5,511 nucleotides of DNA. Source: Lachnospiraceae bacterium (GTDB taxonomy: Bacteria > Bacillota > Clostridia > Lachnospirales > Lachnospiraceae). The stretch covers positions 56,000 through 61,510 of the forward strand of contig JAAUZN010000054.1 in assembly GCA_014804565.1 (NCBI GenBank), read 5' to 3'. The position numbers and the translations under genes are program-made. Below are positions 1-5,511 of the stretch, one piece after another (position 1 is the first letter of the stretch; every line of letters begins with the position of its first letter). Below the pieces are notes generated by a model. The model did no database searches, was not told the origin of the DNA, and saw only the letters and a program-made list of their open reading frames with translations.

Positions 1-2058
1 TGCAAGTCCCGGAATGCGGATCCTCCTGCTGTGGAAATTTACCCGGCCAAGCACCTGAATATAGGTGACAAGCGCCTCGCTCTTATCCTTCGCCACCACC
101 TCGTAGCAGTCAAAATAATGATTCTCCGCGTAGTGGGCGATCCGGTAATAATCTCCCTGCCGCACCAGATCGTTATATTTATGATACATCGCCACCTGTC
201 CCGGAATGCTGTCCCGATCCTCCTGAGGGATCTTCGTCACATCCAGCTCATAGCCGAAGGTGCCCGCCAGCGCCACATATCCTCTGGTCTCAAAGGGCGT
301 CGTCCTGCCTACCATATGGTTCGGGCAGTCGGATACATGAGCCCCCATCGTGGACAGGGGATAAATCATTGCCGTACCCGCCTGGATCGACAGCCGCTCC
401 ACCGCATCCGTGTCGTCGGAACACCAGATCTGGGGACTGTAATAGAGCATGCCCGGATCAAATCTGGCGCCGCCTCCGGAGCAGTTCTCTAAAAGGAGGT
501 TCGGGAACTCCTTAGTCAGCCGATCCTGCATCTCGTAGACCGCCAGCACCTGTCTGTGCAGGAGTTCGCCCTGTCTGTCCGCCGGAAGCCCATAGCTTCC
601 CAGATCGCTGAGCTGCCTGTTCATATCCCACTTCACATATTCGATATTGGCGCTGTGCAGCACTGCCGCCACCATGTCGTACACATGATCCCGCACCTCT
701 TTGCGCGTCAGATCCAGCACATACTGATTGCGGGACAGGCTTCCCACTCTGCCCGGAATCTGGATCGCCCAGTCAGGATGCTGTCTGTACAGATCGGAAT
801 CGGGAGAGATCATCTCCGGCTCAAACCAGATGCCGAATTTCATCCCCAGCTTATTGACTTCCTCCACCAGATGCTTCAATCCGCCCTGCAGCTTTGACTC
901 GTTCACCTGCCAGTCTCCCAGACTGGTGTTGTCGTCCTCTCTGTGGCCGAACCATCCGTCGTCCATCACAAGCATTTCTATCCCAAGGCCGGATGCCTGT
1001 CTGGCGATCTCCAGAAGCTTTTCGGTATTAAAATTAAAATAAGTAGCCTCCCAGTTATTGATGAGGATAGGTCTCTTTTTATCTTTATAAATCCCTCTGA
1101 TCAAGTGGTTTCGATACAGATCGTGGAAGTTCCGGGTCATGCCGCCGATCCCCTGTGCCGAATACAGACAGATGACCTCCGGCGCCTGAAAGCTCTCACC
1201 CGGCATAAGCTTCCAGCAGAAATTATCCGGATGGATTCCCATCATGGCGCGGATGCTGCCAAACTGATTCTCCTCGATCTGCGCCAGGAAATTCCCGGAA
1301 TAGACAAAGTTCATAGCGTAGATATCGCCTGTCTCCTCCGTGGTCGTCGGGCTCTTCCATGCAATAAAAGGATGCTCCTGATGACTGGATTCTCCCCGCA
1401 CGGAACCGACGCTCTGTTTGCCCTTTCTGACAGGGCAGGTCTGGATCACTCGCTCTCTCCCCCAGGAGCCGTTCAGCGTGATCATCTCATAGTCTTCATT
1501 ATCCATGTCGATGCAGGCGGACATCACTTTGGTGAGAAAGATCTCCTCACTGCCGCCGTTCACGATCCGCACGCTTCTCGCAATGGCATCTGTGTCTGCA
1601 AAAATACTGTAGGACAGGATCACCTGCAGCTTGAGTATCGGATCCTCACAGGCAATCTCCAATGTTTTACACATATCCCGATCGCCGAAGGTCGCCGGCA
1701 GCCCGGGCAGCGCATCTTTCCCGTCATAAATACGGTGGGACACATAGGAAAGAGAAACTCCCGTATGGCCGCCCGTCGTCCGGACCGCCAGCGTTCCCTC
1801 CCGGTAATCCCCCAGGCCGCTGCCTGTGTACTCCATCGGGAAAGAATCCAAAAAAGAGCACCTGTCCCGGTTATTTTCTGTCGGCACAAAAGGCGCTTCC
1901 TGCGTGCGCAGCAGATAAGTCAACTGATCGTCTAAAAGCCGTCTGCCATAATATACATGCCCCAGAAAGTTCTCCTCGTCCACAACGCCGATACAGTAGC
2001 TCGTATTGGGCGTGTCCAACTTAAAAAGTCTGTCTTTTTCATTGTATGCAATGTTCAT
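1..2058 (-). CDS. Alpha-galactosidase, glycoside hydrolase family 36 (AgaA/RafA type), C-terminus outside window
   Basis: This enzyme hydrolyses terminal alpha-1,6-galactose from raffinose, stachyose or melibiose by a retaining double-displacement mechanism. No signal peptide is seen, so it probably acts in the cytoplasm. The frame is open from ATG at 2058 to the left edge (686 residues). Family members are about 730 residues, so roughly 40 C-terminal residues are missing. An N-terminal beta-sandwich region (about 1-320) precedes the catalytic barrel. Visible motifs are NNWEA with W336, MDDGWF with D366/D367, GIWFEPEM with W411, KWDMNR with nucleophile D478, CSGGG from C526, and CSDDTD with acid/base D548. 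These positions coincide with those I recall for Geobacillus AgaA. Residue 355 is Ala, as in AgaA, whereas the low-raffinose-affinity AgaB has Glu. The start is supported by AGGA 5 nt upstream and a promoter behind it. It is divergent from the permease gene. I see no frameshift. Agalactosylating relatives such as GH36 alpha-N-acetylgalactosaminidases are less likely given these motifs. Confidence 0.97.
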   Translation of the reverse strand, partial: MNIAYNEKDRLFKLDTPNTSYCIGVVDEENFLGHVYYGRRLLDDQLTYLLRTQEAPFVPTENNRDRCSFLDSFPMEYTGSGLGDYREGTLAVRTTGGHTGVSLSYVSHRIYDGKDALPGLPATFGDRDMCKTLEIACEDPILKLQVILSYSIFADTDAIARSVRIVNGGSEEIFLTKVMSACIDMDNEDYEMITLNGSWGRERVIQTCPVRKGKQSVGSVRGESSHQEHPFIAWKSPTTTEETGDIYAMNFVYSGNFLAQIEENQFGSIRAMMGIHPDNFCWKLMPGESFQAPEVICLYSAQGIGGMTRNFHDLYRNHLIRGIYKDKKRPILINNWEATYFNFNTEKLLEIARQASGLGIEMLVMDDGWFGHREDDNTSLGDWQVNESKLQGGLKHLVEEVNKLGMKFGIWFEPEMISPDSDLYRQHPDWAIQIPGRVGSLSRNQYVLDLTRKEVRDHVYDMVAAVLHSANIEYVKWDMNRQLSDLGSYGLPADRQGELLHRQVLAVYEMQDRLTKEFPNLLLENCSGGGARFDPGMLYYSPQIWCSDDTDAVERLSIQAGTAMIYPLSTMGAHVSDCPNHMVGRTTPFETRGYVALAGTFGYELDVTKIPQEDRDSIPGQVAMYHKYNDLVRQGDYYRIAHYAENHYFDCYEVVAKDKSEALVTYIQVLGRVNFHSRRIRIPGLA

Positions 2059-2063
2059 CCGTG

Positions 2064-2068
2064 TCCTT
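2064..2068 (-). promoter_or_regulatory. Ribosome binding site of the alpha-galactosidase gene
   Basis: The minus strand reads AAGGA followed by 5 nt and then ATG at 2058. This spacing is good and fixes the start. A second AAGGA-like run lies a few bases further upstream and is too distant to serve this ATG well. Confidence 0.75.
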
Positions 2069-2103
2069 TTTCCTTCCCGTCTTGCCTTATGACATTTGAA
2101 ATC

Positions 2104-2132
2104 ATTATATAATATCCAATATCTCTTCGCAA
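2104..2132 (-). promoter_or_regulatory. Sigma-A type promoter for the alpha-galactosidase gene
   Basis: On the minus strand a perfect -10 box TATAAT (2104-2109) lies 17 bp downstream of TTGCGA (2127-2132), which matches the -35 consensus at 4 of 6 bases. Transcription would start near 2097, giving a leader of about 40 nt before the ATG at 2058. The region is AT-rich and lies between divergent genes, as expected. This is pattern matching only; no start site has been mapped. Confidence 0.7.
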
Positions 2133-2144
2133 TTCTTTTGCTAA
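2126..2144. promoter_or_regulatory. Imperfect 19-bp dyad over the alpha-galactosidase -35 box (candidate operator)
   Basis: The + strand reads TTCGCAA, 5 nt, TTGCTAA. The two 7-bp arms are inverted copies with one mismatch, and GCAA-N5-TTGC is the perfect core. The dyad covers the whole -35 hexamer of the alpha-galactosidase promoter, a position where a repressor would block RNA polymerase. Alpha-galactosidase genes are commonly under sugar-responsive LacI/GalR or AraC-type control, but no regulator gene is in the window. The odd-length centre is not the usual LacI-family arrangement. It could be chance in AT-rich DNA. Confidence 0.35.
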
Positions 2145-2185
2145 TATTTTAAAGCAGTGGTAATATAGTAAAGACTGCCGGTCAT

Positions 2186-2214
2186 TTTACGGCTATTCAA
2201 CAATACTCTATATT
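2186..2214 (+). promoter_or_regulatory. Probable sigma-A promoter for the AEC permease gene
   Basis: TTTACG (2186-2191, 4 of 6 consensus bases) is separated by 17 bp from TATATT (2209-2214, 5 of 6). Transcription would begin near 2221, leaving a leader of about 20 nt before ATG 2241. A short dyad GCCG-N9-CGGC (2177-2193) spans the -35 box and could bind a regulator, but 4-bp arms are weak evidence. A shifted -10 box, TATTAT at 2211, is also possible. Confidence 0.5.
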
Positions 2215-2240
2215 ATAAAGACAAGAAAGCGGGATATGTT

Positions 2241-3191
2241 ATGAGCAGCTTGATCGTATTAGAACAAATGGTGATCATCTTTCTTCTGATCGGAACCGGA
2301 GTGATCCTCTATCATAAAAAAATGCTGTCGGAGCCGACCTCCAAACAACTCTCCGGGCTCATTGTTAACGTCACGAATCCGGCGCTTCTGATCTGCTCCG
2401 CTTTCGATGAGGGACCTAAGGTATCCCTGTCCGAGCTTGGCACCGCCCTGGGCTGTTATGCTGTGGTCTATGCCATTCTGATCGCTGTCGGTTTTCTGAC
2501 CCCATGGCTTTTGCGCATCCCTAAAAAATCCCACTATGCCTATCGGATGCTCTCCGTCTTCGGCAACGTGGGATTTATCGGTATTCCTCTGGCCTCCGCT
2601 GTTCTGGGAACCGGTTCCCTGATCTTTGTGGCCATTTATAACCTGCTTTTCAATCTCCTGATCTACACCTTCGGTATCACACTCCTGCAAAAAGCAGCCA
2701 ATCGGGAAACTTCTGATTCTGACACAAGTGTCGCAAAAGTCAGCAAACTGCATATGCTCATCAATGCCGGAACCATTTCCGCCGCCCTGACCGTTTTGTT
2801 TTATCTGGGCGACTTCCCGGTTCCGGTCATTATTTCCTCTACGCTCTCCTACGCAGGACGCGCCACCACGCTTCTGTCCATGCTGGTTCTGGGCGTGTCC
2901 GTAGCGCAGATATCGCTCCGGGAGATCTTCTCTAATCCGAAGCTTTACGCCTTTACCCTGATCAGGCAGATTCTGGTGCCTATCGGCTGTGTCCTGCTGT
3001 TCGGCATATTTATCAAACATACCCTGATCCTGAACACCCTGCTTCTCATGGTCGCCGTACCTGCCGCCAATATGCCTCTCATTCTGGCAAAACAGCTGGA
3101 TATGGAAACCGACGATATCTCTCAGGGAATCATACTGACCACGATCTTAAGTCTTGTGACCGTGCCGCTGGTATGTGTATTTCTGCGGTAG
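2241..3191 (+). CDS. AEC (auxin efflux carrier) family permease
   Basis: This is an integral membrane transporter of the AEC / Mem_trans superfamily, which in bacteria includes malonate- and malate-type carriers such as MdcF. The substrate cannot be read from the sequence. The 316 residues match the usual family length of about 300-320. About ten hydrophobic segments are visible, near 4-24, 36-55, 68-93, 102-124, 126-150, 171-190, 193-222, 235-258, 261-284 and 293-315. A charged cytoplasmic-type loop (about 151-170) sits in the middle and gives the usual five-plus-five layout. Family signatures are NVTNPALL (43-50) in helix 2, GNVGFIGIPL (108-117) in helix 4, AVPAANMP (272-279) in helix 9 and the proline P309 in helix 10. 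The start at ATG 2241 places helix 1 immediately after the N-terminus. The ribosome binding site is weak (AAGAAAGCGGG), so translation may be modest. The gene is divergent from the alpha-galactosidase and convergent with pyk, so it appears monocistronic. A role in sugar uptake is not expected for this family. Confidence 0.93.
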   Translation: MSSLIVLEQMVIIFLLIGTGVILYHKKMLSEPTSKQLSGLIVNVTNPALLICSAFDEGPKVSLSELGTALGCYAVVYAILIAVGFLTPWLLRIPKKSHYAYRMLSVFGNVGFIGIPLASAVLGTGSLIFVAIYNLLFNLLIYTFGITLLQKAANRETSDSDTSVAKVSKLHMLINAGTISAALTVLFYLGDFPVPVIISSTLSYAGRATTLLSMLVLGVSVAQISLREIFSNPKLYAFTLIRQILVPIGCVLLFGIFIKHTLILNTLLLMVAVPAANMPLILAKQLDMETDDISQGIILTTILSLVTVPLVCVFLR

Positions 3192-3194
3192 GCT

Positions 3195-4610
3195 CTACAC
3201 AATCTGTACCTTGATCATATTGGTGGTGCCGGAGATCCCGATCGGCACACCGGAGGTAATGACTGTCAGATCTCCTTTTGCGAGGAGCCCTTTCTTTTCA
3301 ACCGCCGCAATGGCCTTGTCAAACAACACATAAGCATCCTTCTCTTCCTTGAGCAGAACGGGCGTTACGCCCCAGGACAAGGAGAGTTGTCTGCAGACTT
3401 TTTCGGTAGTGGTACAACTGATGATATCGCTCTCGGGACGATAGCGTGATATCATTCTGGCGGATCTGCCGGACTTGGTGACCGTCACAATAGCCGTGGC
3501 ATTTAAGTCAAGTGCCGTGGTACAAGTGGCATGGCAGATCGCATCTGTCACATCGGGATTCGCGTCCCTCTCCAACTGGAAAAACCGCTTGCGGTAATCC
3601 ACATCCTGCTCCGTGCGCTCTGCGATCCTGACCATGGTCTTCACCGCCTCCACCGGATAGGCGCCCGCCGCCGTCTCCCCGGAGAGCATGATCGCGCTGG
3701 TGCCGTCATAGACCGCATTGGCAATATCGGTGGTCTCCGCTCTGGTGGGTCTGGGATTTTTGATCATGGATTCCAACATCTGAGTCGCCGTGATGACCTG
3801 CTTGCCCGCACGGTACACCTTCTTGATGATCTCCTTCTGGATCACAGGCACATCCTCGTAGGGAATTTCCACGCCCATATCTCCTCTGGCTACCATGACG
3901 CCGTCGGACACCTCAATGATATCGTCAATATTCGCCACGCCCTGAGCATTCTCGATCTTTGCTATGATCTTGATATCCTCACCGCCGTTTTTCTCCAGTA
4001 GCTTTCTGAGCTGTAAGATATCCTCCTTCTTCTGTACAAAGGAAGCCGCGATAAAATCCACATCCTGCTCGATGCCAAAGAGAATATCCTCCCGATCCTT
4101 GTCGCTGATATAAGGCATGGACAGATCCACATCGGGCACATTGACTCCCTTGTGATTGGAGACCGTACCGCCGTTTATGACACGGCAGACAATGTCATTC
4201 CTATCTACCTTCTCCACACGCATCTCGATCAGGCCGTCATCGATCAGCACACGCATACCCACTTCCAGATCCTCATAAAGACGGTTGTAGGTCACGCTCA
4301 CCTTCTCTTTCGTTCCTTCCACCTCATCGGCTGTCAGTGTGAAAAGCTGTCCTTCCTCCAGGACCACTTTGCCATCCTTGAAGTTCTTCACCCGGACCTC
4401 CGGGCCTTTCGTGTCAAGCAGGATCGCTATCGGTTTGCCCACTTCCTTCCGAAGCTTCTTTACCGTATCCATTCTTTTTTTATGTTCTTCATATGTGCCG
4501 TGGGAAAAGTTGCATCTGGCAACATTCATCCCCTCCGCCATGATCTGTCTGAGCACTTCCTCATTGTCCGTAGAAGGACCCAGAGTACATACAATCTTTG
4601 TTTTGCGCAT
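3195..4610 (-). CDS. pyk: Pyruvate kinase (EC 2.7.1.40)
   Basis: This enzyme catalyses the last step of glycolysis in the cytoplasm: PEP + ADP to pyruvate + ATP. It needs Mg2+ and usually K+, and works as a tetramer. With the start at 4610 the product is 471 residues, the length of compact bacterial enzymes; the extra C-terminal PEP-utilizer-like domain of Bacillus-type enzymes is absent. Visible active-site residues are R32, N34 and S36 in the RCNFSHG motif, D66-T67-K68-G69-P70-E71, catalytic K218 and metal ligand E220 in IIAKIENAQG, metal ligand D244 in ARGDMG, and T276 in the ATQMLESM signature. The B domain spans roughly 70-168. The C-terminal domain starts near 350 and ends with the common GISGTTNMIKV sequence. 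The effector-binding loop cannot be judged by eye. A longer reading from TTG 4643 adds 11 residues but has no suitable ribosome binding site and would start next to the upstream stop codon. Convergent with the permease gene (3 bp apart). Confidence 0.98.
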   Translation of the reverse strand: MRKTKIVCTLGPSTDNEEVLRQIMAEGMNVARCNFSHGTYEEHKKRMDTVKKLRKEVGKPIAILLDTKGPEVRVKNFKDGKVVLEEGQLFTLTADEVEGTKEKVSVTYNRLYEDLEVGMRVLIDDGLIEMRVEKVDRNDIVCRVINGGTVSNHKGVNVPDVDLSMPYISDKDREDILFGIEQDVDFIAASFVQKKEDILQLRKLLEKNGGEDIKIIAKIENAQGVANIDDIIEVSDGVMVARGDMGVEIPYEDVPVIQKEIIKKVYRAGKQVITATQMLESMIKNPRPTRAETTDIANAVYDGTSAIMLSGETAAGAYPVEAVKTMVRIAERTEQDVDYRKRFFQLERDANPDVTDAICHATCTTALDLNATAIVTVTKSGRSARMISRYRPESDIISCTTTEKVCRQLSLSWGVTPVLLKEEKDAYVLFDKAIAAVEKKGLLAKGDLTVITSGVPIGISGTTNMIKVQIV

Positions 4611-4615
4611 ATCCG

Positions 4616-4620
4616 CCTCC
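4616..4620 (-). promoter_or_regulatory. Ribosome binding site that fixes the pyk start
   Basis: The minus strand has GGAGG at 4620-4616, 5 nt before ATG 4610. This strong site selects the MRKTKIVCTLGP start, which matches the usual N-terminus of pyruvate kinases, over the in-frame TTG at 4643. Confidence 0.9.
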
Positions 4621-4639
4621 GTTCCGGGCGCAAAGACCC

Positions 4640-5511
4640 TCAATGATGGCCGCTTTTATGACCAGAATTGTGATGGCCTCCGCTGCTTCCACTACTTCCG
4701 CTGCTTTCGTAATCTCCTCCATGGCTGTGATCTCCAGTCTGCGTACAGCCCGATACTCCGCAGGAATTGGATTCGTGCGTATGGCTATCCGTCTGTGTGC
4801 AGCCCGATACCCCACAGGAATTAGAATTGTGCGTGTGGCTATCCATCTGCGTACAGCCTGATACTCCGCAGGAATTATGCGCGTGGCTGTCCGTCTGCGT
4901 GCAGCCCGATACCCCGCAGGTATGGTATGCGTGCCCGTCATTTGCGCTGTGGGGATAGCAGTACTCTCCATCGTGCATATGCGCTCCTGTTTCCGTACAC
5001 CCTGTTATACCGCATATGTCATGGCTGTGTTCTCCAATCTGTGTACAGGCATCGATTCCACAGGCTCCATGTGTATGAGTCGTTTTCTCCGTACAGCCTG
5101 ACACTCCGCAAGTATGGTATGCGTGCCCGTCGTTTGCACTGTGGGGGTAATAGTATGCTCCGTTGTGCATATGCGCGCTTGTTTTCGTGCATTTTGCTAT
5201 GCCGCATATGTCGTGGCTATGTTCGCCAATCTGTGTACAGCCGTCAATTCCGCAAAGACCGTGCTGATGTACTTCTGTCTGTGTACAGCCGGACACCCCG
5301 CATGAAAACACCATTTCTTCTGCCTGAACCGCATCCTCAATCTCTGCCCGCGTTATCTCCTCATTCTCTGTCTGTACTATTTCTACGATCGTTTCCTGTG
5401 CTGCGCTCTTGGCTTCCACTGAGCCTTGATACATCTCAAAAGCTAAAACCATGCAGCCTGATATCAAGCCTGATACCACTGCAACCGCCACAAACGCAAG
5501 AGCCAATAATG
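4640..5511 (-). CDS. Membrane-anchored Cys/His-rich tandem-repeat protein, putative metal-binding, N-terminus outside window
   Basis: I do not recognise a named family. The frame is open through the right edge; 289 residues plus a partial codon are visible. Residue numbers here count from the TTG at 5506, which need not be the true start. Residues 1-23 form one hydrophobic segment, followed by an acidic, helix-prone linker (24-67). Residues 69-262 are ten copies of C-G-x3-C-T-x4-H-x-H. Every copy keeps both Cys and both His. Units begin at C69, 85, 101, 133, 149, 165, 197, 213, 231 and 249. Units 3 and 6 carry a 16-residue insert with YPHSANDGHAYH. A Gly/Ser/His tail (263-288) ends in KSGHH. 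Between 69 and 288 I count 21 Cys and 31 His, a composition typical of Zn, Ni, Co or Cu binding; which metal is unknown. If exported, the CxxxxC pairs could instead form disulfides. I-S-G-C at 15-18 resembles a lipobox, but MVLAF after it favours a membrane helix. The stop is 29 bp before pyk, with no visible terminator. The missing N-terminus could hold a domain that defines the function, for example an anti-sigma-type or zinc-ribbon domain. Confidence 0.88.
   Translation of the reverse strand, partial: LLALAFVAVAVVSGLISGCMVLAFEMYQGSVEAKSAAQETIVEIVQTENEEITRAEIEDAVQAEEMVFSCGVSGCTQTEVHQHGLCGIDGCTQIGEHSHDICGIAKCTKTSAHMHNGAYYYPHSANDGHAYHTCGVSGCTEKTTHTHGACGIDACTQIGEHSHDICGITGCTETGAHMHDGEYCYPHSANDGHAYHTCGVSGCTQTDSHAHNSCGVSGCTQMDSHTHNSNSCGVSGCTQTDSHTHESNSCGVSGCTQTGDHSHGGDYESSGSSGSSGGHHNSGHKSGHH
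4919..5110 (-). repeat. Super-repeat copy 2 (192 bp, 64 aa)
   Basis: Encodes residues 133-196 with the same A-B-C order as copy 1. The CTQIGEHSHDICGI and YPHSANDGHAYHT segments are identical in protein sequence to copy 1, although the underlying codons differ at several places. This copy carries an extra Cys (C183, in place of Tyr) in its insert. Confidence 0.85.
5111..5302 (-). repeat. Super-repeat copy 1 (192 bp, 64 aa)
   Basis: Encodes residues 69-132: unit A (CGVSGCT), unit B (CGIDGCTQIGEHSHDI) and unit C (CGIAKCT, with the YYYPHSANDGHAYHT insert). Aligned without gaps to the adjacent copy at 4919-5110, I count about 50 of 64 identical residues and about 147 of 192 identical bases by eye. 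Confidence 0.85.

Larger units (their letters stand above)
4721..5302 (-). repeat. Ten-unit coding tandem repeat, basic period 48 bp (16 aa)
   Basis: The array encodes the ten CGxxxCTxxxxHxH units of the Cys/His protein. First-Cys spacings are 16, 16, 32, 16, 16, 32, 16, 18 and 18 residues. The long steps are exactly two periods, and the two 18-residue steps near the C-terminus contain an added Asn-Ser-type dipeptide. Frame and ligand residues are preserved throughout, so this is protein-level repetition rather than a simple DNA satellite. Confidence 0.92.

Noticed and set aside
943..1935. 330-residue open frame on the + strand, with another at 31-492
   Set aside because: Both lie antisense to the alpha-galactosidase, whose catalytic motifs are all intact in the minus frame. 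The + translations show no family motif and no credible start context, so they are shadow frames.
2259..3020. 253-residue open frame on the minus strand
   Set aside because: It is antisense to the AEC permease. The translation is charged and low in structure and is explained as the reverse of hydrophobic codons.
3222..3251. Inverted repeat with a 9-bp stem (one bulged G) and an 11-nt loop near the convergent gene ends
   Set aside because: It lies inside the pyk coding sequence (the GISGTTN region) and has no T-tract on either strand, so it is not a standard intrinsic terminator.
3195..4643. Longer pyk form starting at TTG 4643
   Set aside because: It adds 11 residues that do not resemble pyruvate kinase N-termini. 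The GGAGG site sits correctly for ATG 4610 instead.
4561..4971. Minus-strand frame with repeated RRxIATRT-like segments, and + strand frames across 4767-5305
   Set aside because: They appear repetitive only because they lie across the Cys/His repeat in other frames. They lose the Cys/His pattern, and the minus one runs into pyk.
4721..5302. CRISPR-like or satellite array
   Set aside because: The repeats vary in DNA, have no unique spacers and stay in one reading frame with conserved residues, so this is a coding repeat.

Overview
The window holds four protein-coding genes and one 182-bp divergent promoter region. Order along the + strand: a GH36 alpha-galactosidase (minus strand, C-terminus cut off by the left edge), an auxin-efflux-carrier (AEC) family permease (plus strand), pyruvate kinase (minus strand), and a membrane-anchored protein built from Cys/His-rich tandem repeats (minus strand, N-terminus cut off by the right edge). 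No tRNA, rRNA, CRISPR array, insertion sequence or phage gene is visible.

Organism (inference): GC content looks moderate, Shine-Dalgarno sites are strong, and the promoters are AT-rich and sigma-A like. The GH36 enzyme has the same catalytic numbering as the Geobacillus AgaA type, and pyruvate kinase is the compact form without a C-terminal PEP-utilizer-like domain. Together these suggest a Gram-positive Firmicute, most likely a gut Clostridia/Lachnospiraceae-type bacterium. No ribosomal marker is present to confirm this.

Layout. 1-2058: alpha-galactosidase, which releases galactose from raffinose-family oligosaccharides. 2059-2240: divergent intergenic region with a good promoter for each flanking gene and a dyad over the alpha-galactosidase -35 box. 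2241-3191: ten-helix permease. It converges on pyk with only 3 bp between the stop codons, and I see no terminator there. 3195-4610: complete pyk with a strong ribosome binding site. 4640-5511: Cys/His repeat protein, 29 bp upstream of pyk on the same strand with no visible terminator between them, so pyk may be reached by read-through from it.

The alpha-galactosidase and pyruvate kinase both belong to sugar catabolism (raffinose-type sugars to galactose; PEP to pyruvate with ATP formation), but nothing in the sequence shows that they are co-regulated. The unusual item is the repeat protein. It has ten copies of C-G-x3-C-T-x4-H-x-H, with every Cys and His kept, in a 16-residue period. The first six copies are organised into two 64-residue super-repeats, and a His-rich tail follows. 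It looks like a multivalent metal-binding surface tethered to the membrane. I do not recognise a named family for it.
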